NCBI RefSeq assembly: GCF_000504285.1
Contig: NZ_KI632511.1
Location: forward strand, 3,283,372-3,347,371
DNA length: 64,000 nt
Source of the DNA: Actinospica robiniae DSM 44927
Lineage (GTDB): Bacteria > Actinomycetota > Actinomycetes > Streptomycetales > Catenulisporaceae
Direction: 5' to 3'
Each line of letters starts with the position of its first letter. Position 1 is the stretch's first letter. A program made the position numbers and the translations under genes. Under the pieces are notes generated by a model that searched no databases, was not told where the DNA came from, and saw nothing but the letters and a program-made list of their open reading frames with translations. This document shows positions 27,099-36,176 of the stretch, one piece after another.

Positions 27099-29359
27099 GC
27101 GTACACCTCGCCGAGCAGAGCGTTGGCCGGGTCGCGCGGGTCGGCGCTCGTGAAGTAGCGCAGCGCGAACTCCGACCACTTCCCGGTATCGACCCGGTCG
27201 CCGCCGCTGAGCGTGGACAGGAACGTCACGGCGTGGTGCCGGGGCACTCCGGTCGCGGCCATGAAGGAGACGAAGCCGGAGGATTCGATCTCCCCGTCGC
27301 CGCACACGTCCGCCAACGCCACGGCGGTGTCCACCTCGGCCTTGACCAGGGTGCGGAAGTGTTCTGCGTGCGCGGTCCGCAGCGCCTGCGCGGCACTGAC
27401 GAACTGCTGCCTGCTGAGTCTGTCGCTGCCGCCGACCCGCTCTGCGAGCGAGGTCCACAGGTGAAGCTGGGCGCTGAGCGCGGCACAGACCTTGGGCGAG
27501 CTGTCGGAAAGCAGGAACGTGGAGGCGAGTTCGATGATGAACCGTTCGAGGTCGGCGCGGCTGATCCAGCCGTCTCCGTCGGTGTCGTAGAGATCGAAAC
27601 GCCGGCCCCATTTGCGTCGCGTCACATCAGGCTCCTGCATCGTCGACGCGGGTGGGGCGGCCGCAGGGCTCGTAGTCGTCGCGGCGGCCTGCGCGAAGCC
27701 GATCGCGAGGTCGACGGTGTGCAGGACGCATTCGAGCGCTCGCAAGGAGCGCTCGTCACCGCCGACGTCTTCGGCGGCGGCTTCCAGATGCAGGCCGCCG
27801 GGACGCATGCCCGCCGCGGCGTGCACGTCGAAGAACGCTGTGATCCCCGCCTGGGTGTCGCCGAGGGGATCGCAGATCCATGCCACCGGGTGTCCCGACT
27901 TCGCGACGGCCTCGAGCAGCCCGGGCAGCTTCGTCCGCAGCCGGTCGGCGCTCATCCGGGCGATCAAGGCGAGCTTGCCGGGCGTGCGCGCGGGGTTGAG
28001 GCGCGCGCACAGGCCGAGGAGCTGTTCTGATGTGGCGTCGTCGCCGACCTCGACGGAGACGGGGTTCGCGATCGACGCGGCGAACGCGATGTGCGCACCG
28101 TCGAGTTCGCGGGCATGCTCGCCGATCGCCGGCAGATGCCCGGAGGAGGCGAATACGCCCGCGGCCGGATCCGTGCGGGTCAGGGCGTATTCGTAGTCGA
28201 GGACGCGTACATCGTGCGAGACGAACGTGCGCGGCCATCCGGATCCGGGCACGGCGAACCGCGTCGCGAAGGCCGCCTGCGCGAGCGCGGCCTCTGCGCG
28301 CGGATGGCGCCCGGGCAGCTGCCCGAGACGCTCCTGCATCCGGTCCACCAGCCGCGTGTCAGCTGCCTGATCGGCATTGTGCAGCGCGTTGAGGAGGCTC
28401 GCAGTGTGCAGATACGCCTCGAACATACCCTCGAGTCGGGCACCTGCGATGCGGTTCACAGCCGCGACCGGCACGCCGAGGCCGCGGTTCGCGGTCGCGG
28501 CCAGCAGCCGGATCAGGGCGTGCCGGTCCTGCACATCCTGCTGCGTACAGCGGTCGAACCTCTTCGCACGGTCGCCGACCTGGATCACGAAGCCCTGTCC
28601 GGTCGCGGCAAGCGCCGTCAGCTCGGAGAGGGAGCGGCAGTCCGCAGCCGACACCGGCCCCGGCATGGTGCCGAGCCGCGCCCGTCGGATCTCCGCATCC
28701 TGAGAACCGGGCCGACGCGGCACCGACACGGCGGCAGGCCTGCGCCGTGCGCCGTCGTCGCGGGCGGGCACGGCGACCGGATCGGCGGTGGCCGCGGAAA
28801 CCAGCGCCGGGTTGAACAGCTCCCGCAGATACACCAGCGGCTCGTCGCCGTGGCAGATCAGATAGACCTTCACCGCCGCCCAGCGTCCGCTCGGCCCCTC
28901 CGGCCAACGGGCCAGTCCGGTCACGAGCTGCTCGCGCCGGTGTTCGACCCGCTGGCGGGCCAGTTCCGGGCCGATGCCGTGGTCGGTGCCGGACACGATC
29001 CTGCCGACCTGGGTCTCCGGGGTGTGCAGCGCGACCACGTGGTTGAGCGAGACCAGACGCGAGCGTCCGTCCACCAGGGCCGAGCATCGGTTGAGGACCG
29101 GCACTGCGCCGTCGAGACGGAGCGCCGTACGGATCGGTTCGGGCACCTCGGCGGAACCGGCGACCGCCTGGTGGAGCACCTGCAGGTGCAGCGGGCCCAC
29201 CACGGCTTCCAGCAGACGGGTCGTCGAGCCGTCGGAGCTCAGCAGCATCCGGGTGGCCGGGTCGAGAAAGGCGTGGTGGCTCACCGCGTGGACGGTGTCG
29301 GCGGAGTCCGGCGGACAGGCCCCGGCGCCGTTCATGTCAGGAATCGGATAAAGCTTCAC
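27095..29359 (-). CDS. Three-domain fusion: chorismate-lyase-like, DAHP-synthase-II-like, EF-hand
   Basis: Residues 30-190 resemble chorismate pyruvate-lyase/DUF98 (GAVPVLNRCSALVDGRSRLV, then VYLICHGDEPLVYLRELFNP). Residues 232-535 are a class II DAHP synthase by PGPVSAADCRSLSELTALA, VNRIAGARLE, DYEYALTRTDPAAG, GHLPAIGEHARELDGAHIAF, NPVSVEVGDDATSEQLL, LIARMSADRLRTKLPGL and WICDPLGDT. The metal ligands are mostly gone: QVGDR has Arg for the Cys of QGGDC, the His of CDPMHGNT is missing, GLHLE keeps its Glu, and the final CDPRLN region is absent; synthase activity is unlikely. Residues 583-740 are calerythrin-like with one canonical EF loop, DTDGDGWISRAD. Start GTG 29359 or ATG 29335. It lies between an MFS gene and the ligase/SDR gene. 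Role inferred: aromatic acid supply for a small product. Confidence 0.75.
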   Translation of the reverse strand: MKLYPIPDMNGAGACPPDSADTVHAVSHHAFLDPATRMLLSSDGSTTRLLEAVVGPLHLQVLHQAVAGSAEVPEPIRTALRLDGAVPVLNRCSALVDGRSRLVSLNHVVALHTPETQVGRIVSGTDHGIGPELARQRVEHRREQLVTGLARWPEGPSGRWAAVKVYLICHGDEPLVYLRELFNPALVSAATADPVAVPARDDGARRRPAAVSVPRRPGSQDAEIRRARLGTMPGPVSAADCRSLSELTALAATGQGFVIQVGDRAKRFDRCTQQDVQDRHALIRLLAATANRGLGVPVAAVNRIAGARLEGMFEAYLHTASLLNALHNADQAADTRLVDRMQERLGQLPGRHPRAEAALAQAAFATRFAVPGSGWPRTFVSHDVRVLDYEYALTRTDPAAGVFASSGHLPAIGEHARELDGAHIAFAASIANPVSVEVGDDATSEQLLGLCARLNPARTPGKLALIARMSADRLRTKLPGLLEAVAKSGHPVAWICDPLGDTQAGITAFFDVHAAAGMRPGGLHLEAAAEDVGGDERSLRALECVLHTVDLAIGFAQAAATTTSPAAAPPASTMQEPDVTRRKWGRRFDLYDTDGDGWISRADLERFIIELASTFLLSDSSPKVCAALSAQLHLWTSLAERVGGSDRLSRQQFVSAAQALRTAHAEHFRTLVKAEVDTAVALADVCGDGEIESSGFVSFMAATGVPRHHAVTFLSTLSGGDRVDTGKWSEFALRYFTSADPRDPANALLGEVYA

Positions 29360-29387
29360 AGGCTATACATTAGCCTCATGAAGCAGT

Positions 29388-30797
29388 TTACTGTGCAAAC
29401 ATCCCCATTTCGGACACATCACCACCGGGTACCGGCTCCGGCCGGCTTTCGGGCCCGTTGCGCAGGGCGAGCGCGATCGGCACGCCCAGGACGCACAGCG
29501 CGCTGCAGCCGAACCAGATCGCGACGTACGTACTCTGCGTCGGCACGCCCGGGCGCAGCAGGAACGAGTCGAGCAGCGCCGCTCCGGCCGCGCCCGTCGC
29601 CGCGCCGGCCAGGGTCTTGAGCGTGTTGTAGACGCCGGTGCCGATGCCGGTCTGATCCGCCGGCAGACGGTGCATCAGCAGCCCTGGCAGCAGGCTGAGC
29701 CCGAGGCCGGCGCCGAAGCCGGTGACCGCGCTGGGGGCGATGAACGCGCCCGCGCTGCCGTGGCGCAGCGCGATACCCAGGTAGCCAGCCGCGCTCAGAG
29801 CGAAGCCGCACGTCAGGACGGCGCGGCCGCCGAAGCGGCGGGCCAGCCGGTGCGCGGCGAGGGCGCCGATCATCGCGCCGAGCACCGCCGGGAGCGAGAG
29901 CAGCCCGAGCAGCTGGTCGTCGGCGGCCAGTCCGTAGCCGGTCGATGCCGGTTTGGCCGCCTCGAAGGACAGTGTCGGGGACTGCGAGCCGTAGAGCGCG
30001 CAGCCGAGCAGGAAGCTGAGGCCGAAGACCGGTGCCGTCGACCGGCGGGCGAGCATGCGCACGTCCACCGTCGGGGAGTCGGCCGTCAGCTCCTGCCGGA
30101 CGAAGAGTGCGAGCAGCACCGCCGCACCCGCCAGCAGCGCTCCCGTCATCAGGGCGCCGTAGTGCGAACCGACGCTGCTGAACCCGCCGAAGAGCAGGCC
30201 GAGGCCGAGGCTGAGCAGGGCCGCGCCGGACCAGTCCACCCGCCCGAGCGCGCGGGTGGTCGACTCCGGGACGCGGCGCCAGACCACGAGCAGCGCCAGC
30301 GCGGGCAGCGCGGCCAGGATCCACAGGCCCGGACGCAGCGCCGCGCCGACGATCGTGCCCAGCGTCAGCGAGCCGACCAGCGGGCCGACGGCGCGCCCGC
30401 CGCGATCCTCGCCGAGCCGGTCCCGCAGCAGGGCGAGCTCGAGCGGCAGCCAGCAGCTGAGCACGCCGGCCAGCGCCTGGCCGACCAGCAGCAGCGCGAG
30501 GCCGGTCGCGGCGGCGGAGAGCAGGTACCCGACGCAGGCGATCGCGAGCGTCGCGAGCAGCAGCCGACGGTGGCCGAACAGATCGCCGAGCCGGGAGGAG
30601 ACCGGGACGGTGATGCCGGAGACGAGGTAGTTCACCCCGAGCACGATGGCCTGGTCGCCCGCGCCGAAGTGCAGGGTGCGGCCGAGATCCGGGAGCAGGA
30701 CCGGGAAGGCGCCCTGCAGCGTGCCGCTGAAGAACTCGACCACCACGAGGAAGCGGACGAGCGCGGCGCCGGCGTTCGGCGGGGCAAGACGTGGCAT
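29388..30797 (-). CDS. MFS transporter (DHA2-like drug/metabolite efflux)
   Basis: About 469 residues and 13-14 hydrophobic segments. The loop between helices 2 and 3 has the MFS signature as SRLGDLFGHRRLLLATL, and motif C-like glycine-rich helices occur. ATG 30797 follows GGAAGTGCCC; the GTG at 30803 is inside that site. It is the first gene of an operon with the fusion gene 28 bases later and the ligase/SDR gene, so it most likely exports their product or protects against it. Confidence 0.85.
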   Translation of the reverse strand: MPRLAPPNAGAALVRFLVVVEFFSGTLQGAFPVLLPDLGRTLHFGAGDQAIVLGVNYLVSGITVPVSSRLGDLFGHRRLLLATLAIACVGYLLSAAATGLALLLVGQALAGVLSCWLPLELALLRDRLGEDRGGRAVGPLVGSLTLGTIVGAALRPGLWILAALPALALLVVWRRVPESTTRALGRVDWSGAALLSLGLGLLFGGFSSVGSHYGALMTGALLAGAAVLLALFVRQELTADSPTVDVRMLARRSTAPVFGLSFLLGCALYGSQSPTLSFEAAKPASTGYGLAADDQLLGLLSLPAVLGAMIGALAAHRLARRFGGRAVLTCGFALSAAGYLGIALRHGSAGAFIAPSAVTGFGAGLGLSLLPGLLMHRLPADQTGIGTGVYNTLKTLAGAATGAAGAALLDSFLLRPGVPTQSTYVAIWFGCSALCVLGVPIALALRNGPESRPEPVPGGDVSEMGMFAQ

Positions 30798-30880
30798 GGG
30801 CACTTCCGGTCGGGTCTGCGGATCGCGGGAGGTGAAGTGCGAGAAAGGATCGCCGCCGGGGGAAACGATGCGCTATCGTC

Positions 30881-30925
30881 GCACGAATCCGCCGGGAAGC
30901 CCGCCTGCACGCAAGGATCAGCCAT
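30881..30925 (+). promoter_or_regulatory. 45-bp conserved block before the Lrp gene
   Basis: GCACGAATCCGCCG, a 13-base spacer, then CACGCAAGGATCAGCCAT running into the start codon of the Lrp-type gene. The same two blocks with the same spacing occur at 33242-33286 near the divergent M20/GT2 promoters (32 of 32 block bases match except one). It is a candidate Lrp operator, or a duplicated promoter fragment. Confidence 0.55.
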
Positions 30926-32105
30926 GATCGACGAACTCGACCTCGCCCTCGTCGACGCGCTGCGGGTGGACCCGCGCGCGCCCTGGTCCAAGCTGGCCGG
31001 CCCGCTCGGCGTGGACCAGGCCACCCTGTCCCGGCGCTGGGGCCGGCTGTCCGCGGACGGCGACGCCTGGGTGACCTGCTACCCCTCGGCCGAGCGGATG
31101 GGCATCGGGCTGACCGCGCTGGTGTGTGTGGAGTGCCAGGCGGGCTCGGTCGGGTCGGTGGCCGAGACGCTGGCCGGCGACGCCCGCACGCCGACCGTGG
31201 AGGTCGTCAGCGGCGACGCGGACCTGCTGATCACCGTGGCGGCGCTGGAACCGGGCCAGGTCACGGCGTACGTCCTGGAGCGGATCGGCCGCGTCCCGGG
31301 CGTGCTGCGCACCCGTACGGCCTTCGTCGAGCGGCTGGTCCGGGAGGGCAGCACGTGGCATGAGGGGGCGTTGGACGCGGCTCAGCGCCGCGCCATCAGC
31401 GGCGAGGCGCCCTCGGTCCGTCCGGCCGAGCCGCCGCTGCGCGACGTGATGGCCGATCGGGCCCTGATGCAGGCGCTCGGCGCGGACGGCCGGATGAGCT
31501 TCGCGGAACTGGCCAAGCACACGGACATGCCGGAGTCGACGGTCCGGCGGCGGGTCGGCGACCTGCGCCGCTCCGGCCGCCTCGTGCTGCGCTGCGACGC
31601 GAGCCCGCGGCTGAGCGGCCAGTCCGTGAGCACGACGCTCTGGCTGGACGTGCCCGCGCCGGACGAATCCACGGCGGCGGGTTGGTTCGCCGAGCAGCCG
31701 GCCACCCGGATGTGCGCGATGACGGCAGGTTCCCGGGCCAACGTGGTGGCGAATGTGATGACGCATCGGATCGGCGACGCGCGGCAGGTCGAGGCGGCGC
31801 TGGCGCGCCGCGTGCCGGCCGCGCGCGTGCTCGACCGGCAGCTGACCCTGCGGACGGTGAAGCTGGTCGGCCACCTCCTCGACGCGCAGGGCCGCGCCCA
31901 CGGCTACGTGCCGATCGATCCGTGGGAAGACAACGATCAGGACACGGACGCGGCTCAGCCGCGGGCGAGCCTGCCGATCGCCAGACCCGCGAGCAGCGCC
32001 GCGCCGTCGCCGACGACCGCGTCGTCGAAGAGCGCCTCCGGCGCGTGGTTGAAGGCGGCCGTGAACGGATCGCGGTCCGCCGGGCAGGCGCCGAGCATCA
32101 CGTAG
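30924..32105 (+). CDS. Lrp/AsnC-type regulator, duplicated HTH form
   Basis: Residues 1-60 carry the first AsnC HTH (IDELDLALVDALRVDPRAPWSKLAGPLGVDQATLSRRWGRL, quoted as motif positions only by its ends) and a RAM-like domain follows; a second HTH lies at about 180-230 (SFAELAKHTDMPESTVRRRV). This tandem form is common in actinobacteria. It is divergent from the MFS-fusion-ligase operon and is its most likely regulator. Typical length is about 330 residues; the last 50 residues (from 31955) are antisense to the M20 gene and have no family look, so an ancestral stop may have been lost. Confidence 0.82.
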   Translation: MIDELDLALVDALRVDPRAPWSKLAGPLGVDQATLSRRWGRLSADGDAWVTCYPSAERMGIGLTALVCVECQAGSVGSVAETLAGDARTPTVEVVSGDADLLITVAALEPGQVTAYVLERIGRVPGVLRTRTAFVERLVREGSTWHEGALDAAQRRAISGEAPSVRPAEPPLRDVMADRALMQALGADGRMSFAELAKHTDMPESTVRRRVGDLRRSGRLVLRCDASPRLSGQSVSTTLWLDVPAPDESTAAGWFAEQPATRMCAMTAGSRANVVANVMTHRIGDARQVEAALARRVPAARVLDRQLTLRTVKLVGHLLDAQGRAHGYVPIDPWEDNDQDTDAAQPRASLPIARPASSAAPSPTTASSKSASGAWLKAAVNGSRSAGQAPSIT

Positions 32106-33148
32106 GCGGAGGGGACGAGGGCGCCGAGGACGCCGAAGTCCTCCGAGCCGGCGATGGCGTGGGGCATCTCGACGTAGCGCCCCTCCCCCAGCACCTGCTC
32201 CACCGTGCCGGCCGCGAACGCGCTCTCGGCGGCGTCGTTGACCGTGACCGGGTATCCGTACTCGAACTCAGCGTCGACGGCGAGCCCGTGCGTCGCCGCG
32301 ACGCCGCGCACCACCCGCACCGACTCCTCAGCGACCACGGCGCGGGACTGCGGCGAGAAGGAACGGACCGTCGCCGCGAAAGAGGCGGACTGCGGGATGA
32401 CGTTCTCGACGGTGCCCGCGTGCAGGGTGCCGACGGTCAGCACCACTGGGTCGAACGCGTCGAAGCGGCGGGTCACCATGGTCTGCAGGGCGAGTACGGC
32501 CTCGCAGATCGCGGGCACCGGGTCGAGCGCGAGTTGCGGGCTCGAGCCGTGACCGCCTCGGCCGTTGAAGGTCACCCGCAGCGAGTCGGCCGCGGCCATG
32601 ATCGGTCCCGGCCGTCCGGCGACCCAGCCCTGCGGCAGCAGCGCCGAGCCCACGTGCAGGGCGTAGGCGGCGACGACGCGCTCGCCCGCGGCGTCGAGAA
32701 CCCCTTCATCGATCATGATCTGCGCCCCGCCGCCGCCCTCCTCGCCGGGCTGGAACATGAAGACGACCGACCCGGCCAGCTCCGCCTTGCGCTCGGCCAG
32801 CAGCCGCGCGGCACCGACCAGAGCGGCAACGTGCAGGTCGTGGCCGCAGGCGTGCATCGCGCCGGGAACGGTCGAGGCGTACGGCAGGCCGCTCGTCTCC
32901 TGCACCGGCAGCGCGTCCATGTCCGCGCGCAGCAGTACGGCCGGCCCGGGCCGGTCGCCGCGCAGCACGGCGGTGACGCTGCTCAGCTGCTGCCCGAGCG
33001 TCACCTCCAGCCCGAGCCCGTCGAGCGCCTTCAGGACACGGGCCTGGGTCGCGGGCAGGTGCAGGCCGATCTCCGGCTCCCGGTGGATCTCCCGGCGCAG
33101 CGCGGCCAGTTCCGGCTGGAGCGCGGCGGCGGATTCGGCGAGGGTCAT
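31955..33148 (-). CDS. M20-family N-acyl-amino-acid amidohydrolase
   Basis: A 397-residue metallopeptidase of the hippurate/IAA-amino-acid hydrolase group. The dinuclear site is read in LRADMDALPVQE, MHACGHDLHVA, PGEEGGGGA, HVGS and AGSEDFG. It removes acyl groups from N-acyl amino acids in the cytoplasm; no signal peptide is seen. The gene converges on the Lrp gene and overlaps its 3' end by 151 bases. A conserved 45-bp block shared with the lrp promoter lies about 100 bases upstream, suggesting common regulation. Confidence 0.88.
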   Translation of the reverse strand: MTLAESAAALQPELAALRREIHREPEIGLHLPATQARVLKALDGLGLEVTLGQQLSSVTAVLRGDRPGPAVLLRADMDALPVQETSGLPYASTVPGAMHACGHDLHVAALVGAARLLAERKAELAGSVVFMFQPGEEGGGGAQIMIDEGVLDAAGERVVAAYALHVGSALLPQGWVAGRPGPIMAAADSLRVTFNGRGGHGSSPQLALDPVPAICEAVLALQTMVTRRFDAFDPVVLTVGTLHAGTVENVIPQSASFAATVRSFSPQSRAVVAEESVRVVRGVAATHGLAVDAEFEYGYPVTVNDAAESAFAAGTVEQVLGEGRYVEMPHAIAGSEDFGVLGALVPSAYVMLGACPADRDPFTAAFNHAPEALFDDAVVGDGAALLAGLAIGRLARG

Positions 33149-33241
33149 GGGCTTCTCCGGTGCGGTCGGGCGGGCGAGGCGGGGGCAGAGGCAGGAAACG
33201 TGCCCACATCCTCACCGGATCCGGGCGGAGCGGTCCGAGCT

Positions 33242-33286
33242 GCACGAATCCGCCGCCACCGGAGGTGTCACGCACGGATCAGCCAT
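33242..33286 (+). promoter_or_regulatory. Second copy of the 45-bp block found before the Lrp gene
   Basis: GCACGAATCCGCCG and CACGCACGGATCAGCCAT with a 13-base spacer, in the gap between the M20 gene and the divergent GT2 gene. The spacer sequence differs from that of the first copy while the outer blocks are kept, which favours a binding site over simple duplication. Confidence 0.5.
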
Positions 33287-33363
33287 CGGCGCAGAACTTA
33301 AGGGGTCTGATAAAGTCCCCCGGTGATCCAGCGGAGCAGGGCTCGATCGGACAGGCGGGAACA

Positions 33364-34290
33364 GTGGATCAGATCAGCGTCGTCATCCCGACGGCGAACC
33401 GGCCGGACGCGCTCGGCTACGCGCTGGCGAGCCTGCGGGCGCAGGACCTCGGGGGCCGCATCCAGGCGATCGTCGTGAACGACGGGGGCGCCGACGTGAC
33501 CGAGGCGGTGGCGCCGTTCCGCAACGACCTCGCGCTGGAACTGCTGGAGCTGGAAGGCAACCGGGGCCCTTCGGCCGCACGGAACGCGGCGATGGACGTG
33601 GCCGACGGCGACTTCGTGACCTTCCTCGACGATGACGACGTGCTGCTCCCGGGGCACTTCGATGCCGTGCTGCCGCCGCTCATCGAGGGCTTGGCGGACG
33701 CCGTGTACACCACGATGCTGGTCAGCGATGTGCGCGCGGAGCCGACGGCCGAGGGCTACCGGGACGCCCGGCCGGCCTTCAACTACGACTTCGACCGCGA
33801 GTTCCTGCAGATGGCCAACTTCATCCCGCCGCTGGGCCTGACCCTGCGCCGGACCGGGCCGGACTGGCCGCGGTTCGACGCGGGCATCCGGCTGGCTGAG
33901 GACTGGGAGCTGTGGCTGCGGATGGACCGGGAGGGGTACCGGTTCCACCACGCCCCCGCCGCAACGGCCGTCTACCACCGGCTTCCGCGCCACGAGCACA
34001 AGGCCGACCCGACCGAGGCGGAGTCGCGGGCGATCCACGCCTTCCAGGTGGGCTACAGCCACCTGTGCGACCTGTGGCCGGTGGCGGCCGGCTCCGTGGC
34101 CGCGCGCGGGCGCGCCTTGGTTCAGCGCGCCTACGAGATCGGCTTCGTGCAGCTGGACCAGCACAAGACCGCGCTCTCGCCGTTCTGGTACGAGAACGTG
34201 CTGCGGGTCCTGCACGACCAGTACAGCGGCGCGTTGGCGGAGGCGGACGTGGAAACCGCCTTGCAGAAGGCTGTCACGGGCCGGGAATAG
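33364..34290 (+). CDS. Family 2 glycosyltransferase
   Basis: A 308-residue GT-A fold enzyme. ISVVIPTANRPDALGYALASL opens the nucleotide-sugar fold (shown as two halves, ISVVIPTANRP and DALGYALASL), NRGPSAARNAAM follows, VTFLDDDDVLLPGHFD contains the DXD motif, and LAEDWELWLRM is the usual ED-W acceptor loop. I start at GTG 33364 behind GGCGGGAACA; the upstream frame runs into the intergenic block. No membrane anchor is seen. The next genes, convergent from the right, encode two ABC exporters, so a glycosylated peptide or surface molecule is possible but unproven. Confidence 0.85.
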   Translation: MDQISVVIPTANRPDALGYALASLRAQDLGGRIQAIVVNDGGADVTEAVAPFRNDLALELLELEGNRGPSAARNAAMDVADGDFVTFLDDDDVLLPGHFDAVLPPLIEGLADAVYTTMLVSDVRAEPTAEGYRDARPAFNYDFDREFLQMANFIPPLGLTLRRTGPDWPRFDAGIRLAEDWELWLRMDREGYRFHHAPAATAVYHRLPRHEHKADPTEAESRAIHAFQVGYSHLCDLWPVAAGSVAARGRALVQRAYEIGFVQLDQHKTALSPFWYENVLRVLHDQYSGALAEADVETALQKAVTGRE

Positions 34291-34308
34291 CAGAACCCGA
34301 AAATACTC

Positions 34309-34339
34309 GTCCGGGCGGCCGACGCGCGACCGCCCGGAC
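34309..34339. terminator. Terminator hairpin between GT2 and ABC genes
   Basis: GTCCGGGCGG and CCGCCCGGAC enclose an 11-base loop. It sits between two convergent genes 19 bases after the glycosyltransferase stop and could serve both. Confidence 0.7.
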
Positions 34340-34391
34340 ACCCGGGGAATCTCAATCAGTATTCTGTTATTCGACGGCTTCGGCCGGATGT

Positions 34392-36176
34392 TTATTCGAA
34401 CGCTGAGGCGTGCAGCGAGTAGAGCTCGGCGTACAGGCCGTCGGCCCGCATGAGCTCGTCGTGGCTGCCCGCCTCGGCTATCCTCCCGTCCGCGACCACC
34501 AGGATCTGGTCGGCCATGCTCACGGTGGAGAAGCGGTGCGAGACCAGCACGGTGATCGCCCCCGCCTCCTCGCCCACCCTTCGGGCGTTGACCGCGTACT
34601 GCTCGAAGAGCTGGTGCTCGGCCATCGCGTCGAGGGCCGAGGTCGGCTCGTCGAGCACGAGCAGCAGCGGCAGTTCCCGCATCATCGCGCGGCCGAGGGC
34701 CAGCCGTTGCCACTGGCCGCCGGAGAGCTCGGTGCCGTCGCTGTAGCCGCGGCCGAGCTCCGTCGCCAAGCCGTCCTCGAGCCGCTCGAGCACCACCGTG
34801 GCCCGGGCCCGGTCGAGCGCGCCGAGCACCGCGGCCTCGTCGTCGAGCCGCGGCAGGTCCCCGATGCCGACGGTGCGCTGGGCGGTGAGCTCGAAGCGCA
34901 CGAAGTCCTGGAAGCCGGCCGAGATCCGGCCGCGCCACTCTTCGAGCGGAAAGCGGGTGATGTCGACGCCGTCGAGGCTGATGGTCCCGTTCGAGACGTC
35001 GTAGAAGCGGCAGAGCAGCTTCACCAGGGTGGTCTTGCCCGCGCCGTTCTCCCCCACGATCGCGACCGTCGAACCGGCCTTGATCCGCAGGTTGACATCG
35101 CTGAGCACCGGCTGGGCGGTGCCCGGGTAGGTGAAGGCGACGTCGCACAGCTCGATGCCGCGCTGGATCGTCTCGGGCAGCGGCGCATCGGGGGCCGGCG
35201 GCTCCTGCTCGGCGACGAGCTTGCGCAGCCAGCGCAGCCGGGTCAGGGCGTAGGCGACGCGCTGGAGCTTCTGCAGCAGATCCAGCCCGGTGCTGACCTG
35301 CTGGTTGACCTGCGCGGCGAGCGTGACGACGAGGACCACGTCGCCGACCTGCTCGTGCCCGTGCGCGGCCTGGAACAGTACGAAGAGCACTGATCCGACG
35401 TAGGCCGCGGCGAAGCACAGCTGACCCAGGGCACTGACGTAGGTCGCGCGCAGCTGTCCGGTCCGCAGGATGCGGCTGGCGATCTCCCACTGCTCCGACT
35501 GGCGCCGGACCACCTCGCTCCGCAGTCGCAGGACCCGCAGTTCCTTCGCGCTGGCCGCGGTGGTGGCCAGCTTGTAGAAATGCTCGGCCTGGCGCAGCGG
35601 AGTGGCGGCGTAACTCTTTGACCGGTCGACCATCCGCTGGGCGAGCTGGCCGGTCCACACCGGCGGCAGCGCCGCGACCGGAAGCAGCAGCAGCCACGGG
35701 GCGACGCCCGCCAGGATGACGCTGGTGGTGACCAGCGCGACGAGCAGCGAGAGCCCGGTGAACAGCCCGGTCAGGCCGGTGTCGAAGGTGCTCAGCTCGC
35801 GCCGCAGCACGGCGATCCGGTCCGCGTACTCGGCCCGTTCGTGGTGCTCGATCCGGGCCGAGCCGTTCGCCAGCGCGATGAGCTCGGCGTCGAGGTCGAC
35901 CTCGACCATGTCGCAGGTCTCGATGTAGGGCACGTAGGAGAAGTGGTGCAGCAGCAGCACGCCGATGGCGGAGACCGCGATCGCGGCGCCGTAGCCGATC
36001 ATCGAGCCGTGCTCGTGCGCGACGGCGGCGTCCACCCCGCCCTTCATGCTCAGGGCGAGCACGGGCCAGGCCAGTCCTTCGAGCAGCACCAGGACGGTCG
36101 AGAGCAGGATGCGGCCGCGGCTGGTGCGCCAGGCGATCGCGTAGAGCTGCCAGGTGCTGGCGAGCGCGTCCCTCAT
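34392..36176 (-). CDS. ABC exporter, fused membrane and ATPase domains
   Basis: A 594-residue half-exporter with six-helix membrane domain (about 1-320) and nucleotide-binding domain. Walker A is GENGAGKTT, the signature LSGGQWQRLALGRAM, Walker B LLLVLDEPTSALD, and the H-loop VSHRFST. The ATG overlaps the stop of the upstream exporter gene as TGATG, so the two form a heterodimer. No peptidase C39 domain is present. Such pairs export peptides, lipids or drugs; the substrate is not evident. Confidence 0.88.
   Translation of the reverse strand: MRDALASTWQLYAIAWRTSRGRILLSTVLVLLEGLAWPVLALSMKGGVDAAVAHEHGSMIGYGAAIAVSAIGVLLLHHFSYVPYIETCDMVEVDLDAELIALANGSARIEHHERAEYADRIAVLRRELSTFDTGLTGLFTGLSLLVALVTTSVILAGVAPWLLLLPVAALPPVWTGQLAQRMVDRSKSYAATPLRQAEHFYKLATTAASAKELRVLRLRSEVVRRQSEQWEIASRILRTGQLRATYVSALGQLCFAAAYVGSVLFVLFQAAHGHEQVGDVVLVVTLAAQVNQQVSTGLDLLQKLQRVAYALTRLRWLRKLVAEQEPPAPDAPLPETIQRGIELCDVAFTYPGTAQPVLSDVNLRIKAGSTVAIVGENGAGKTTLVKLLCRFYDVSNGTISLDGVDITRFPLEEWRGRISAGFQDFVRFELTAQRTVGIGDLPRLDDEAAVLGALDRARATVVLERLEDGLATELGRGYSDGTELSGGQWQRLALGRAMMRELPLLLVLDEPTSALDAMAEHQLFEQYAVNARRVGEEAGAITVLVSHRFSTVSMADQILVVADGRIAEAGSHDELMRADGLYAELYSLHASAFE

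Noticed and set aside
31955-32105. The last 50 codons of the Lrp gene as a functional extra domain
   Set aside because: They are antisense to the conserved C-terminus of the M20 enzyme and have low-complexity Ala/Ser/Pro composition.
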